A DNA stretch of 40,168 nucleotides from Candidatus Binatia bacterium (GCA_022824615.1 JAJDZM010000082.1:1-40168), one strand, 5' to 3'; shown: positions 18,302 to 28,377, counted from the stretch's first letter. Notes: a model not told the origin generated them from the letters alone. A program made the numbers and translations.

Positions 18302-19500
18302 TCATGCCCTCGTCTTTCTCTTCTTTATTTTCTTGGCGTGGTTATTCTTCACCGCCTTCTCTCTTTCGGCCCTGATTCGATCCAGAAGAACTGACGCCGG
18401 TTCGTCGTTCGGGTCTTGTGAGACGAGTTGGCCGGAGAAGGCTTTCTTTAGGATCGATTGGCGAAGAGCATCGGTCTTTAGTAGCTGATTGTCAATCGCA
18501 ACTCTCTGGTCGTCTATCACCGACAAGATTGCTTCAAGTCGATCAACAAGTGCTCGTTGCTCCTCTAACGAACACAAGGGAACGACAAGATTCTCAAGTG
18601 TCGTCAAGTTGATGTTTTTCTGCGCTGTTGCCGGTGCATACGCCTCAATCCGTGTGCGCACCGACTTGATGAATAGCTCTACGTATTCAGGTAAGACCAG
18701 CGTCTTCGCAGCAGTGAACCCCACAACACTGTCAGGAAAGCAGCCGTCAAATCCGAGAAAGGCGGTCTCGGCAATATTCGCAGCGATGGTGATACACAGC
18801 GTTCCTTCCGGCCAAAGCTTGCTTTGCTCAAGGCCACGTTCGCTGTAAGTCTGAGAGTATTCACGGATGATGCGACCAGCCGCCTTGACTTCCGCCGTCT
18901 GGATAAAAGGATATGGTCCCCCGAAGAGTTCTGGCGCATTGCGTGGCCTATGTTTCGATTTGCCCCGTCCCAGTTCGCCCAAGTTGGCCAGTAGGGTATA
19001 AGCGTAACCCTCGGGCAATGGCGGAAGCTCTGCTAGGGTGTCAGAGCCCACTAGAAGCGGGTCAGCCGCCTTCCTTTCGTGCTTGATACGAGCAATCAAC
19101 TGCTCAGGCGTCTCAAGCTTGTCTTTATTCTCTTCGCGCCATTGCGCCGTGAGCTTGCCTTCGAAGGCGTGCTTGAGCACGGCCTGACGATAGACCTTGA
19201 GTTGCGCCTGAGCGGTTTTCAAGCTTTCGATGCCCTTGTCCAGTTCGGAAAAAAGTTCCTCGATCTTGGCGACGATGCGCTTTTGTTCTGCTACTGGAGG
19301 GACGATAACCGGAATAGATCGGGCGAAGTCTCTGGAAGAAATGCTCGCCTGATTCACGTGCTTCACACACCGATGAAGGTAGTAGCGAGCCATCCAGAGA
19401 TAGTGAAGTTGATAGGCGCCAAACTCAGGCACGACGGCTGGATTAAAGCGCACTCTAGTCATGTGATTAGAGAACGCGAGACCTTGCGCGTGCGGCGGCT
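18302..19500 (-). pseudogene. hsdS: Type I restriction specificity subunit, 5'-truncated
   Basis: FSNHMTRVRFNPAVVPEFGAYQLHYLWMARYY ... ISSRDFARSIPVIVPPVAEQKRIVAKIEELFSELDKGIESLKTAQAQLKVYRQAVLKHAFEGKL ... second TRD ... LCSLEEQRALVDRLEAILSVID. The first TRD lacks its N-terminal part, and the upstream DNA encodes an HsdR fragment in another frame. Confidence 0.82.
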
Positions 19501-19682
19501 TCAACCGCATCCGGGTCCATGGCCTGCAGCAGGTCGTGGACAATCTGTGTCAGTGGCGTCCCATCCATTTTTTTCGTCAAGCGGCGCTCTTCCTCCGGGG
19601 TGAGTTGTTTGTTCAGACGCGCCAGCCGTCCGGCCAGAGAACTCAGGCTGTCATCGTCGTGCGCACCGAGCATGACGCCGTA
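19467..19682 (-). pseudogene. Detached C-terminal segment of HsdR
   Basis: YGVMLGAHDDDSLSSLAGRLARLNKQLTPEEERRLTKKMDGTPLTQIVHDLLQAMDPDAVEAAARA reads as the expected continuation of ...KPSVSLKDLFY in the interrupted hsdR. Confidence 0.75.
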
Positions 19683-20229
19683 TCATAATACGGTTGGCCT
19701 CATTCCGATGATGGTTGCTCTGTTTCATTTCTTTGATGCCCCAAAAGAGTAGGAACAATTGGCCAAAGCCCACCACATACGCGGCTACCGCATCCTTCGT
19801 CAAGAACACAAAGACATCGCGCATAGAGTACCACGCCTCCTTACGGTAGTGTCTTCCGCTCAATCACGATTGCCTTATGCCTAACCACTCTTCAACCAGG
19901 ACGGCAGATCGTCAAAGCCTTCATACAGTTGCAGTGTTTCGAGATCATAGGATGCATGAGCTTCTTCTCGTATGGGGCATCGATCAAAAATATGATCCCA
20001 CATGGTATAAATGACGGTGGCCCCATCCACGCATTTCTCAATAGCTATTGCCGCATCCTCAGATGTAAAAATTCCTGATAGCCGTCCATTTCCCAATTAT
20101 CCTGTGGTGGGCGGGGGAAATGGGGAATGGATCGGATGTGATTCGCTAATTGTTTGAGTTTTTTCTTTTGCATAGTGGCTCCTTCAATCGTGATTGGTAA
20201 TCGGGATTTGATTTTGCTGGTGGTGAATC
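19683..20229. other. ~547 bp insertion interrupting hsdR
   Basis: Joining 20230 to 19682 on the minus strand would restore SLKDLFY-GVMLGAHDDD in frame; GTA/TAC at both junctions; no terminal inverted repeats seen. Confidence 0.65.
19881..20096 (-). CDS. Hypothetical 71 aa ORF inside the hsdR insertion
   Basis: MGNGRLSGIFTSEDAAIAIEKCVDGATVIYTMWDHIFDRCPIREEAHASYDLETLQLYEGFDDLPSWLKSG (TTG start). Confidence 0.35.
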   Translation of the reverse strand: MGNGRLSGIFTSEDAAIAIEKCVDGATVIYTMWDHIFDRCPIREEAHASYDLETLQLYEGFDDLPSWLKSG

Positions 20230-22044
20230 GTAAAAGAGGTCTTTGAGGGAGACACTCGGTTTGCGCTCTAAGGGGCGGCTCTCAGTCTTGAGCGACTTGG
20301 TGACGCCAATGGCATCAATAATCACAAAATGCGTCTTGTCACTCGTGGCAGACGGGGTGACTTTTTTGAGGTCGTCATGTCCGAGGGTTCGTGTCCCGCG
20401 CCCTTTCATCTGCTCAAAATAATTACGGCTTTTGACATCACGCATGAACAGCAGACATTCGAGCGGCTTGACATCCGTACCCGTGGCGATCATGTCCACC
20501 GTCACCGCAATACGCGGATAATAATCATTCCGAAAAGCGGCCAGGATCGACTTCGGGTCTTCTTCGGCTTGATAGGTCACTTTTTTGCAGAACGCATTGC
20601 CGGCGTCGAATTCCTCACGCACGATCTGGATAATGTCATCTGCATGACTGTCCGTTTTGGCAAATATCAACGTTTTGGGGATTTCTGTCCGTCCGGCAAA
20701 AATTGCAGGGCTCTTATCTCGAAAGGTCCGAATCACGTTTCTGATCTGGCTGGGATTGACCACATCTTTGTCCAACTGTGTGGCCGAGAAGTCTACATCC
20801 TCGTCCAGTTGTTCCCAGCGTTTTTTGCGCGTGAGCCGGTTTCGCTTATCCACATATTCCTGCGCCTGGATATGACCGCCCTGCTTGGTGATTTCAGTCT
20901 CAATGATGTACACATCGTGACCGACATTGACACCATCAGCGACCGCTTCTTCGTGTGAATATTCACTGACGATGTTTTCGTTGAAGAAGCCAAACGTGCG
21001 GCGGTCCGGCGTTGCGGTCAAGCCGACCAGAAACGCATCATAATATTCCAGCACTTGCTTCCACAGGTTGTAGATAGAGCGGTGACATTCATCAATGACG
21101 ACAAAATCAAAGAACTCAATGGGCAGGTCGCTATTATAGACAACAGGCAACGGGGCTTTGGGCTGGGCGTGTTCAGCCGGATTGTCCTGCTCGGCAGCCT
21201 CGTCCAAAGGTTCGCCTTTGAGAATGGAATACAGGCGTTGAATGGTGCTGATACAGACCTGAGTATCTTTTGCCACATAACTCGATTTGAGCCGCTGCAC
21301 ATTATACAACTCGGTGAACTTCCGGCTTTCCTCGTTCGACACGTAGGCCCTGAATTCCTGCTCGGCCTGTTCACCCAAATTCTTTGTATCCACCAAAAAG
21401 AGCACCCGCCTGGCATCAGCGTGCTTGAGCAGACGATAAATCGCAGTAATGGCCGTGAATGTTTTTCCAGAGCCGGTTGCCATCTGGATTAACGCCCGTG
21501 GGCGGTTCTGCTGAAAAGAGCGCTCCAGCTTGGTGATGGCACGAACCTGGCAGTCTCGCAGGCCGTCTTGATTGAGGTCGGGCAGCTTCAACAACCGACC
21601 ACGGAGCGTGGCGGGCTGAGTCAGCCACTCTTGGAGTACCCGCGGCTGATGAAAAGAGAATATCGGACGCGAACGTGGTTTGGGGTCACGTCCGTCACGA
21701 AAACGGGTCAGCACACCCGTGCTTTCATAAATGAACGGCAACGGCTTGTTCTGATTCACCCATTTGAGCTTGGCTTTGGCATAGTCGCCCGATTGCGTCT
21801 CCACCACGGTCAGGCGATGCCCTTCCTCCTCCTTTTTGGCTTCGATAATGCCAACCGGCTCGCGGTCAACAAAAAGGACGTAATCTGCCGGGCCAACGTC
21901 AGTCGGATATTCACGAACGGCAACCCCGAGGCCCGCGCTGAAATCGATGTCCTTTTTCTCTTGGACCACCCAGCCGGCCTGGGTGAGCAAGCTGTCAATG
22001 TTTTCGCGAGCAGCTTGTTCCGGGGTCTGGTTGGCTCTGGCCAT
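20146..22044 (-). pseudogene. hsdR: Type I restriction endonuclease subunit R, interrupted
   Basis: N-terminal nuclease region VGIIEAKKEEEGH, Walker A MATGSGKTFTA, VIDECHRSIYN, MKGRGTRTLG; then SVSLKDLFY diverges into an unrelated tail ending at 20146. Confidence 0.9.
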
Positions 22045-22102
22045 GTCCGTGGTGGTGTTATTGTGGTTTTGGATGGGCGGGAGTGTTTATGTCGAGCAGA
22101 AG

Positions 22103-22180
22103 GGGAAACCCACCCCGCCGCTTCGCGGCACCCCTCCCGAGAGGGGATGTTTCAGCGCCCCTCGGGGGAGGGGCACGTGG
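22103..22180. repeat. Palindromic REP-like repeat, inverted copy of the one at 13829-13866
   Basis: ggaaacccaccccgccgcttcgcggcacccctcccgagagggg followed by gcccctcgggggaggggc. Confidence 0.75.
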
Positions 22181-22193
22181 CTGGAGAAGCGGG

Positions 22194-23876
22194 CTAGGCG
22201 GCTCCGGCGCGCAGCACTTGACCGGGCAGGTCACCGGTGTGCTGCTGGTCTTGGTATAAGACCTCACCGTTCACAATCGTATGCATCACTCCCTGAGCGG
22301 GGACGACCAGCCGTCGCCCACCACCGGGCAGGTCGTGGCGCATCTCGGGCCGCCTGGGCGAGCCAATCGTGGTGGCATCAAAAATGGCGATATCAGCGGC
22401 CATGCCTTCAGCCAGCACGCCCCGATTGGGTACGCCAAAGAACCGGGCCGGTTCGGCAGTGATGCGCTGGACCGCCCGCTCAATCGGCATGAGCTGTTTT
22501 TCCCGCACCCAGGTGCCGAGCAGATAGGTGCAGTAGCCGGCGTCGCACAGCATATCCACGTGGGCGCCACCGTCCGACAGTCCGATCATCGTGTTGGGAT
22601 GGGTGATGAGTTCGGCCACGCGATTTTCGTCCGCGTTAAAGAGAGCCATGACGTACTGGATATTCAGATTGTCCTCAATGGCCAGATCGAGGAAAGTGTC
22701 CAGCCCGTCCTTCCCTCGCTCGCGGGCCACCTCGTCAACCGTTTTGCCCTCGTACTGTTTGAGCGCGGGATTGCTGACTTCCTGGATATCGACCCGGTCC
22801 CACTTCCCAGGAAAGACTCTGGGCTGCTCAAAGGTTTTGCGCCAGGCCTGGCGGAAGTCGGGGTCACGGTAGAGCGCGCTCTGCTCCTCTTCCGATTTAT
22901 TAAAGGCCGGATTCCAGCACTCCAGATTGGCGAAAATGAACGGGTTGCGCAGGTTGACCTGCACACTGAGCGGCCGACAGGTGACCTGCGGCACGATCCC
23001 GCGTTGAATCAGAGACTCGGTCTGGCGGAGCGTTTCCATACAGACATCGGGCTGGTCGTCGCGTGACAGCATGGCCAGCCAGGTCACCGGACGATTGCTC
23101 TCCGTGCCCAAATGGTCGAGCAAGGCGTAGTCACTCTCTGTGACGACACCCGGCTGGTCGTTCAGGGCGAGTTCAATCGAGCCCCGGCCCAGGTCTTTGA
23201 GGACGCCGGCGTAGGCGGCCAGTTCATCAAAGCTGGCCAGGCGGCAGGCGAGCGGCCGGCCCTGATAGCCGATATGCTGCGGGCCGTTGGTGGTTGAGAA
23301 ACCAAACGCCCCGGCCTGCATGGCCTCTCTCAGGAGGGCGGCGATCCGGGTTGTTTCCTCTGGCGTAGCGGCCCGCTCCATGGATTCTTCACCCATGACG
23401 TAATGACGAAACGGGGTCAGCGGAGCCATAAACCCGAGGTTGATCCCCGAGCCTCGCTTCGCCGCGGCATCCATATATTCGGGGAAGGTTTCCCAGTCCC
23501 AGGTCACGCCCTGTGACAGCACATCAAAAGGAATGGCCTCGACATTGACGAGATCCCAGGCTGCAATCTCGCGCACCTCGGGTTTGCACGGCGCCAAGCC
23601 CACGCCGCAATTGCCCATGATGACACTGGTCACACCGTGCCAGGACGACGGAGAGATGACCGGGTCCCAACAGATCTGGGCATCATAGTGGGTATGGTGG
23701 TCGATAAAGCCGGGGGTGACCGTCAGGTCGGACGCCTCAATGACCTTTTTTGCGCCGTCGCTGATTTTCCCAATTTCAGCAATCTTCCCCTCTGCCACCG
23801 CGATATCGGTCCGGACCGGCTGCGCGCCGCTCCCATCAACCACCGTGCCATTCTTAATCAGCAGATCGTAGGACAT
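22194..23876 (-). CDS. N-acyl-D-amino-acid deacylase / D-aminoacylase family amidohydrolase
   Basis: DLLIKNGTVVDGSGAQPVRTDIAVAEGKIAEIG ... VTPGFIDHHTHYDAQICWDP ... MGNCGVGLAPCKP ... GLSDGGAHVDMLCDAGYCT. Confidence 0.93.
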   Translation of the reverse strand: MSYDLLIKNGTVVDGSGAQPVRTDIAVAEGKIAEIGKISDGAKKVIEASDLTVTPGFIDHHTHYDAQICWDPVISPSSWHGVTSVIMGNCGVGLAPCKPEVREIAAWDLVNVEAIPFDVLSQGVTWDWETFPEYMDAAAKRGSGINLGFMAPLTPFRHYVMGEESMERAATPEETTRIAALLREAMQAGAFGFSTTNGPQHIGYQGRPLACRLASFDELAAYAGVLKDLGRGSIELALNDQPGVVTESDYALLDHLGTESNRPVTWLAMLSRDDQPDVCMETLRQTESLIQRGIVPQVTCRPLSVQVNLRNPFIFANLECWNPAFNKSEEEQSALYRDPDFRQAWRKTFEQPRVFPGKWDRVDIQEVSNPALKQYEGKTVDEVARERGKDGLDTFLDLAIEDNLNIQYVMALFNADENRVAELITHPNTMIGLSDGGAHVDMLCDAGYCTYLLGTWVREKQLMPIERAVQRITAEPARFFGVPNRGVLAEGMAADIAIFDATTIGSPRRPEMRHDLPGGGRRLVVPAQGVMHTIVNGEVLYQDQQHTGDLPGQVLRAGAA

Positions 23877-24077
23877 CTCTTTCCCCTCCCTGTATGGTTC
23901 CGAGCTTTTTAACGTGCCGTATCCCTATCCTGTTCCCTCGTGCGGGGTCAAGCGTTCCACTCCTATGAGGGCTTGACACACAGGCAGGAGAAAGCTGACA
24001 ATCCTTCTTCTCCGTCATACGACACGTAGCCTCATACCGCTGGGAGGCGACACGCTGGAGAAAGGACCTTCAGAGCG

Positions 24078-24785
24078 ATGGCAACCCCGGGCGCAGTCCT
24101 CCAGGAAGTCGAAGTCAAACTCCTCACCGAGGACGTGACGGTCTTCGACCAGCTCGCGGCCTGCTCCCAGTTCGGCCCTTTTTGTCTTGAACGCCGTCCG
24201 ACCTTACAGTTGCAGACAACCTATCTGGATACAGCCGACTTCCTCATCGCCCGGCATGCGCTGGCCCTGCGTCTCCGGCGCATAGGGGACGATGGCTGGG
24301 AAGTCTCGACCAAAGGACAGGGACAGGTCAAAGGGGCTATTCACGCGCGCCCGGAACGGACAGTGGTCCTGCCCAGCGCACCGACCTTCCCCTTCGTCCC
24401 GCCAGAAGAATTAGCCGACGGTTTACCGACCGTCGCGGCCGGCCAGACGCTGGCTCCCATTCTGATTTCCGAGGTGGAGCGCCAACGCCTGGCCATCAAG
24501 CGGAGCGCTGAACCACAAGCAGAGGCACTGGCAGAGATAGCGCTCGATACGGCGCGCTACCGTGATCCGAAAGCGCCGGAGCGGACCTTTGCTACGTTTT
24601 ATGAAGTCGAAGTCGAGTTGGAGACCGGCACGCAGGATGAGCTGAGACGGATCAGTCGTTTTCTCCAGGAGCGTTTTCCCTTACATCCGTCACGCGACAA
24701 CAAGCTGCACCGCGGGCTGGCCCTCTTATACGGTCCAGGGGTATGGAAAGTCCCCTATGCAAGCCCGCCACAATCAGGCGGGTGA
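24078..24785 (+). CDS. CYTH domain-containing protein (inorganic triphosphatase-like)
   Basis: QEVEVKLLTED ... LQTTYLDTADFLIARHALALRLRRIGDDGWEVSTKGQG ... FATFYEVEVELETG. Confidence 0.9.
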   Translation: MATPGAVLQEVEVKLLTEDVTVFDQLAACSQFGPFCLERRPTLQLQTTYLDTADFLIARHALALRLRRIGDDGWEVSTKGQGQVKGAIHARPERTVVLPSAPTFPFVPPEELADGLPTVAAGQTLAPILISEVERQRLAIKRSAEPQAEALAEIALDTARYRDPKAPERTFATFYEVEVELETGTQDELRRISRFLQERFPLHPSRDNKLHRGLALLYGPGVWKVPYASPPQSGG

Positions 24786-24817
24786 GGTCCGTGAACCGTC
24801 CTCTTGAGCCTTTTGTT

Positions 24818-26359
24818 TCATGACCACGGAGCGACCTCGACGATAAAGTCCGTAAAGGTTGTATGGACTTGCGCGCGCAGTTGCTCCTGCCGCGCTTCAA
24901 AGGTCTGCGTCAGGAGATGGACTGCGGTATCAGTGCGGTGCCGCTGGTCGGACGAACCCGGCACTGCACGGGCGAGTTCTCGCAGCATCTGCCGCTGGAC
25001 ATCGAGGTCGTTGAGTTGACCGAGTACATCCTGGAGGATACGCAGCCGTCGGACCGGTTCCGCCGTCATCTCCCGGGGAAACGCGCTGGCAAAAAACTCG
25101 AACATATAGCGCAGCTTCTTGCAGGCGATACGCAGTCTATGCAGGTGCTCGGGGGTGCTGTCCCTGAGAGTGTCAGGCGGTGCGGCGCTGAGCATCCGCC
25201 GACACTGCCCGCGGATGGCTTTTCGGACCAGCTTGTCCAGCTTGCGTTCTGCCTGCGGCCCCCTGGTCTTCGTCTCCGTTGTCGCGCTTTCCCAGCGCTG
25301 AAGAATGGCCTCAGACTGCGGGGTGTTCAGCGCCTCTACCAGCCGGTGATGGGTGGCATAGCGTTCTTGCTGAACGGCGCGAAAGAGTGGCTCCATATCC
25401 GGTCGCAGGTCTGACGGCACGGCGGCCAGATAGTCGGCTTGCTGGAGCAGCAACACGTCCAGGTCGCGCAGGTGGTTGGTCAGGCTACCCAAAAAAGACA
25501 GGTCCTTGCGCAGGTGTTTGGTCAAGCGCACCGGAAGCACCTTGGGCAGTTGGCCGAGCAAGGATCGGGCGCGCCGAACGGCGACGCGGAAATCGTGCAA
25601 AGACTCGGTATCGATATCGTGAAGGATACCCGGCCGGTTCTGTCTGACGATGTCGAGCAGAAAGGCCAGAATCACGCGCACCGCATGCTCAGCCCGCATG
25701 TCGGGCTCGAAGGTGAAAGCAAGTTTCGCGGAATACGCCCGAGCCTGCTGGACGGTGTACAGGGCGGCCGCAGGACCGCTCGGGGAAACCGCTGTCAGAC
25801 CCAAGGAGTCCAGCCACGCTCGCAGTTCACCCGCCACGGCCGACCCGGCATAGGTTGCAACCTCGATCTGGGCCGGAAGCGGGACGATTCGTCCGTAGTC
25901 TTTGGCGGCGCCTTCTTCAAAAACAATGTGCGCCACCGGTCGATAAGGAGCCGCCTGCTCAGCCACCGTAAAATATGCGGCGTGCACGACCCCTCGCTCC
26001 ATAAGCGCGCGGATTGAGACCAGCGGCAGGAGTTGCGCTTTGAGGGGACTCTCCGTCCACTTACTGACATAGGGCGGGAGCGCCGAGCATGACGTGCGTT
26101 CACTCACCGGACGGTTGTCCAGCGACCAGAGCGCAACCGTATCGTGCGCCTGACACAATGCCAGCCCACGCCGAAACAGACGCCAATCAAAAGTGTCGAA
26201 ATAATGCCGCGTCTGGATTCCTAAGGAGGCGAGCGCAACGGGAAAACGCGCCTGCAATTGACGCAGAAACTGGTCCTGAGTCGTGCTCTCTGGCAAGGTA
26301 TAGCGAGCCCGCGCACTCATGCCCGGCTCTGATCTGTTATGAGACATATCCCCGCGCAT
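24818..26359 (-). CDS. CHAD domain-containing protein with CYTH-like N-terminal region
   Basis: LHDFRVAVRRARSLLGQLPKVLP ... HLHRLRIACKKLRYMFEFFA ... LRILQDVLGQLNDL, paired conserved-His CHAD repeats. Confidence 0.9.
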   Translation of the reverse strand: MRGDMSHNRSEPGMSARARYTLPESTTQDQFLRQLQARFPVALASLGIQTRHYFDTFDWRLFRRGLALCQAHDTVALWSLDNRPVSERTSCSALPPYVSKWTESPLKAQLLPLVSIRALMERGVVHAAYFTVAEQAAPYRPVAHIVFEEGAAKDYGRIVPLPAQIEVATYAGSAVAGELRAWLDSLGLTAVSPSGPAAALYTVQQARAYSAKLAFTFEPDMRAEHAVRVILAFLLDIVRQNRPGILHDIDTESLHDFRVAVRRARSLLGQLPKVLPVRLTKHLRKDLSFLGSLTNHLRDLDVLLLQQADYLAAVPSDLRPDMEPLFRAVQQERYATHHRLVEALNTPQSEAILQRWESATTETKTRGPQAERKLDKLVRKAIRGQCRRMLSAAPPDTLRDSTPEHLHRLRIACKKLRYMFEFFASAFPREMTAEPVRRLRILQDVLGQLNDLDVQRQMLRELARAVPGSSDQRHRTDTAVHLLTQTFEARQEQLRAQVHTTFTDFIVEVAPWS

Positions 26360-26395
26360 CCCTTGTAGTATAGAGACCTGTGGAGACTAATAAAG

Positions 26396-26878
26396 ATGGC
26401 CCTGAAAATGGATGCGCACCCCGGCACCTATGCCCTCCTCTTGCAAGCGGACCGGCGGCAGACCGTCCAGGTTGGGCGGCTGGGCCAACTCGCCGTTGAG
26501 CCGGGCTGCTACGTCTACGTTGGCAGTGCCCTGGGACCGGGAGGCGTGCGGGCGCGGGTCGGTCATCATTCTCGGCTGGCGACCCGTCCGCATTGGCATA
26601 TTGATTATCTCCGCCGGGCTGCCACACTTCGGCACGTCTGGTATTCCTACGACTGCGTTCGCCGAGAGCATGCCTGGGCTGATATTTTCGCGCGCATGCC
26701 GGGCGCATCGATTCCCCTTCCCGGCTTTGGTGCGTCCGACTGCGCGTGTCCGGCCCACCTGTATTTCTTTTCGCGTCAACCCAGGCTGGACAGCTTTCGA
26801 CGCAGGTTGCGAGTTGCTCTTCCGCATCATGGTCGAGTGGATCGCGTGAGTGCGAAAGGAACAGCGCGTCTTGTCTGA
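26396..26878 (+). CDS. GIY-YIG nuclease family protein (DUF123-like)
   Basis: GTYALLLQADRRQTVQVGRLGQLAVEPGCYVYVGSALGPGGVRARVGHH ... RPHWHIDYLRRAATL ... PGFGASDCACPAHLYFF. Confidence 0.9.
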   Translation: MALKMDAHPGTYALLLQADRRQTVQVGRLGQLAVEPGCYVYVGSALGPGGVRARVGHHSRLATRPHWHIDYLRRAATLRHVWYSYDCVRREHAWADIFARMPGASIPLPGFGASDCACPAHLYFFSRQPRLDSFRRRLRVALPHHGRVDRVSAKGTARLV

Positions 26879-26925
26879 CGAGCCCGGACTGATCTATAGA
26901 GAAGCGGGGATAAAGGATAGCGATC

Positions 26926-28377
26926 ATGGGTGCACGCACGGGAGCAGAGTTTATTACGGGGCTGCGCGATCAGCGCGAGGTCTGGCTTGGCAACGAACGT
27001 GTCGAAGATGTCACCACCCATCCGGCCTTTCGAGCTGCGGTCGAGAGCGTTGCGCGTTTATACGACATGCAGCACGACCCGGCCTATCGGGACACGCTGT
27101 GCTACCCCTCGCCGACAAGCGGCGATCCGGTCGGTCTGTCGTTTCTGATCCCGCGCACGCGGGACGACCTCGTGCGGCGGCGGACCATGAGCAAGGTCTG
27201 GGCGGACGCGACCTGCGGTATGATGGGCCGCAGTGCGGACTTTCTCAATGCCATGGTCACCGCCTGGGCGGCCAAGGCCGACTATTTTGCCCAGCAGAGT
27301 CCGGAGTGCCAGGAACGCGTCTTGGACTATTATGAGCACTGCCGCGAGCATGACCTGTTTCTCACCCATACCTTGGTTGATCCACAGGTGGACCGCTCCA
27401 GGAACCGGGCCGAGCAGGACGACCCCTATCAGTGTCTCGGGATTGTCGACGAGACCGCCGAGGGGTTGGTGGTTCGCGGCGCGAAAATGATCGCCACGGC
27501 CGCGCCGTTCGCCGATGAGATTCTGGCCTGGCCCTTTCCGCCAACCCTGACCGCGGCAGAGTCCACCTACGCCATGGTCTTTATCATCCCGGTAGCCTCG
27601 CCGGGGCTGAAAATTCTGTGTCGCGAGTCCTTTACCCGGCCGGGTGCGGTCGAGGATCATCCGTTGAGCGCCCGGTTTGACGAGATGGACGCGGTCGCGG
27701 TTTTTGATGATGTGGTTGTCCCCTGGCAGCGCGTTTTTCTGCACAAAGACGTCAACCTGGTCGGCCAGATGTATACCGGCACCCGCATTCGCGAATGGAC
27801 GGCCCACCAGACCAATACGCGGCTGCTGTCCAAGCTCGAGTTTGTCTACGGCACGCTCAGCCTCATGGCCGAAGCCATCGGGGTCCAGGACAAAGCTGTT
27901 GTCCAGGAGACCCTGGGCGAGGCCGCCAGCTACGTGGAAATTATCAAATCCATCCTGCTGGCAGCGGAACACGAGGCCGAAATTGACCCGACTAACGGGG
28001 CCATCTACCCGGCCTTGACACCCCTCCAGGTCGGACGGGCCTGGGGACCGCGTATCTATCCGCGCTTGATGGCCATGATACGTCGGATTGGCGCGGGCGG
28101 GCTAATGCAGTTGCCGGCGACATTCTCGGCCTTTGACGGGCCGACCGGTCCGGACCTGGAAAAATACTATCGTGGCGCCCATATCCCGGCCCAGGACAAG
28201 GTCCGGCTCTTTAAGCTGGCCTGGGATCTGGTTGGCTCCGATTTTGGCTCACGGCACGAGCTGTACGAAATGTTCTACGCCGGCGACCCCAGCATGATTA
28301 CGGCCAGCCTGCATCGGGACTTCGACACCGCGCGGTGTACGAACCGGGTCAAGGCGTTTCTGGGTATGGGGGAGTAA
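26926..28377 (+). CDS. 4-hydroxyphenylacetate 3-hydroxylase N-terminal domain family protein (HpaB-like)
   Basis: RTGAEFITGLRDQREVWLGNERVEDVTTHPAFR ... FDEMDAVAVFDDVVVPWQRVFLHKDV ... YYRGAHIPAQDKVRLFKLAWDLVGSDFGSRHELYEMFYAGDP. Confidence 0.93.
   Translation: MGARTGAEFITGLRDQREVWLGNERVEDVTTHPAFRAAVESVARLYDMQHDPAYRDTLCYPSPTSGDPVGLSFLIPRTRDDLVRRRTMSKVWADATCGMMGRSADFLNAMVTAWAAKADYFAQQSPECQERVLDYYEHCREHDLFLTHTLVDPQVDRSRNRAEQDDPYQCLGIVDETAEGLVVRGAKMIATAAPFADEILAWPFPPTLTAAESTYAMVFIIPVASPGLKILCRESFTRPGAVEDHPLSARFDEMDAVAVFDDVVVPWQRVFLHKDVNLVGQMYTGTRIREWTAHQTNTRLLSKLEFVYGTLSLMAEAIGVQDKAVVQETLGEAASYVEIIKSILLAAEHEAEIDPTNGAIYPALTPLQVGRAWGPRIYPRLMAMIRRIGAGGLMQLPATFSAFDGPTGPDLEKYYRGAHIPAQDKVRLFKLAWDLVGSDFGSRHELYEMFYAGDPSMITASLHRDFDTARCTNRVKAFLGMGE

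Noticed and set aside
19683-20229. hsdR insertion as an IS or MITE
   Set aside because: No terminal inverted repeats and no transposase; only a trivial 3 bp GTA/TAC match at the junctions, so called an insertion of unknown mechanism.
24764-24783. CCCGCC-acaatca-GGCGGG hairpin as a terminator
   Set aside because: No T tract follows on either strand and it overlaps the end of the CYTH coding sequence.
27058-27972. 304 aa minus-strand ORF
   Set aside because: Antisense shadow of the HpaB-like hydroxylase.
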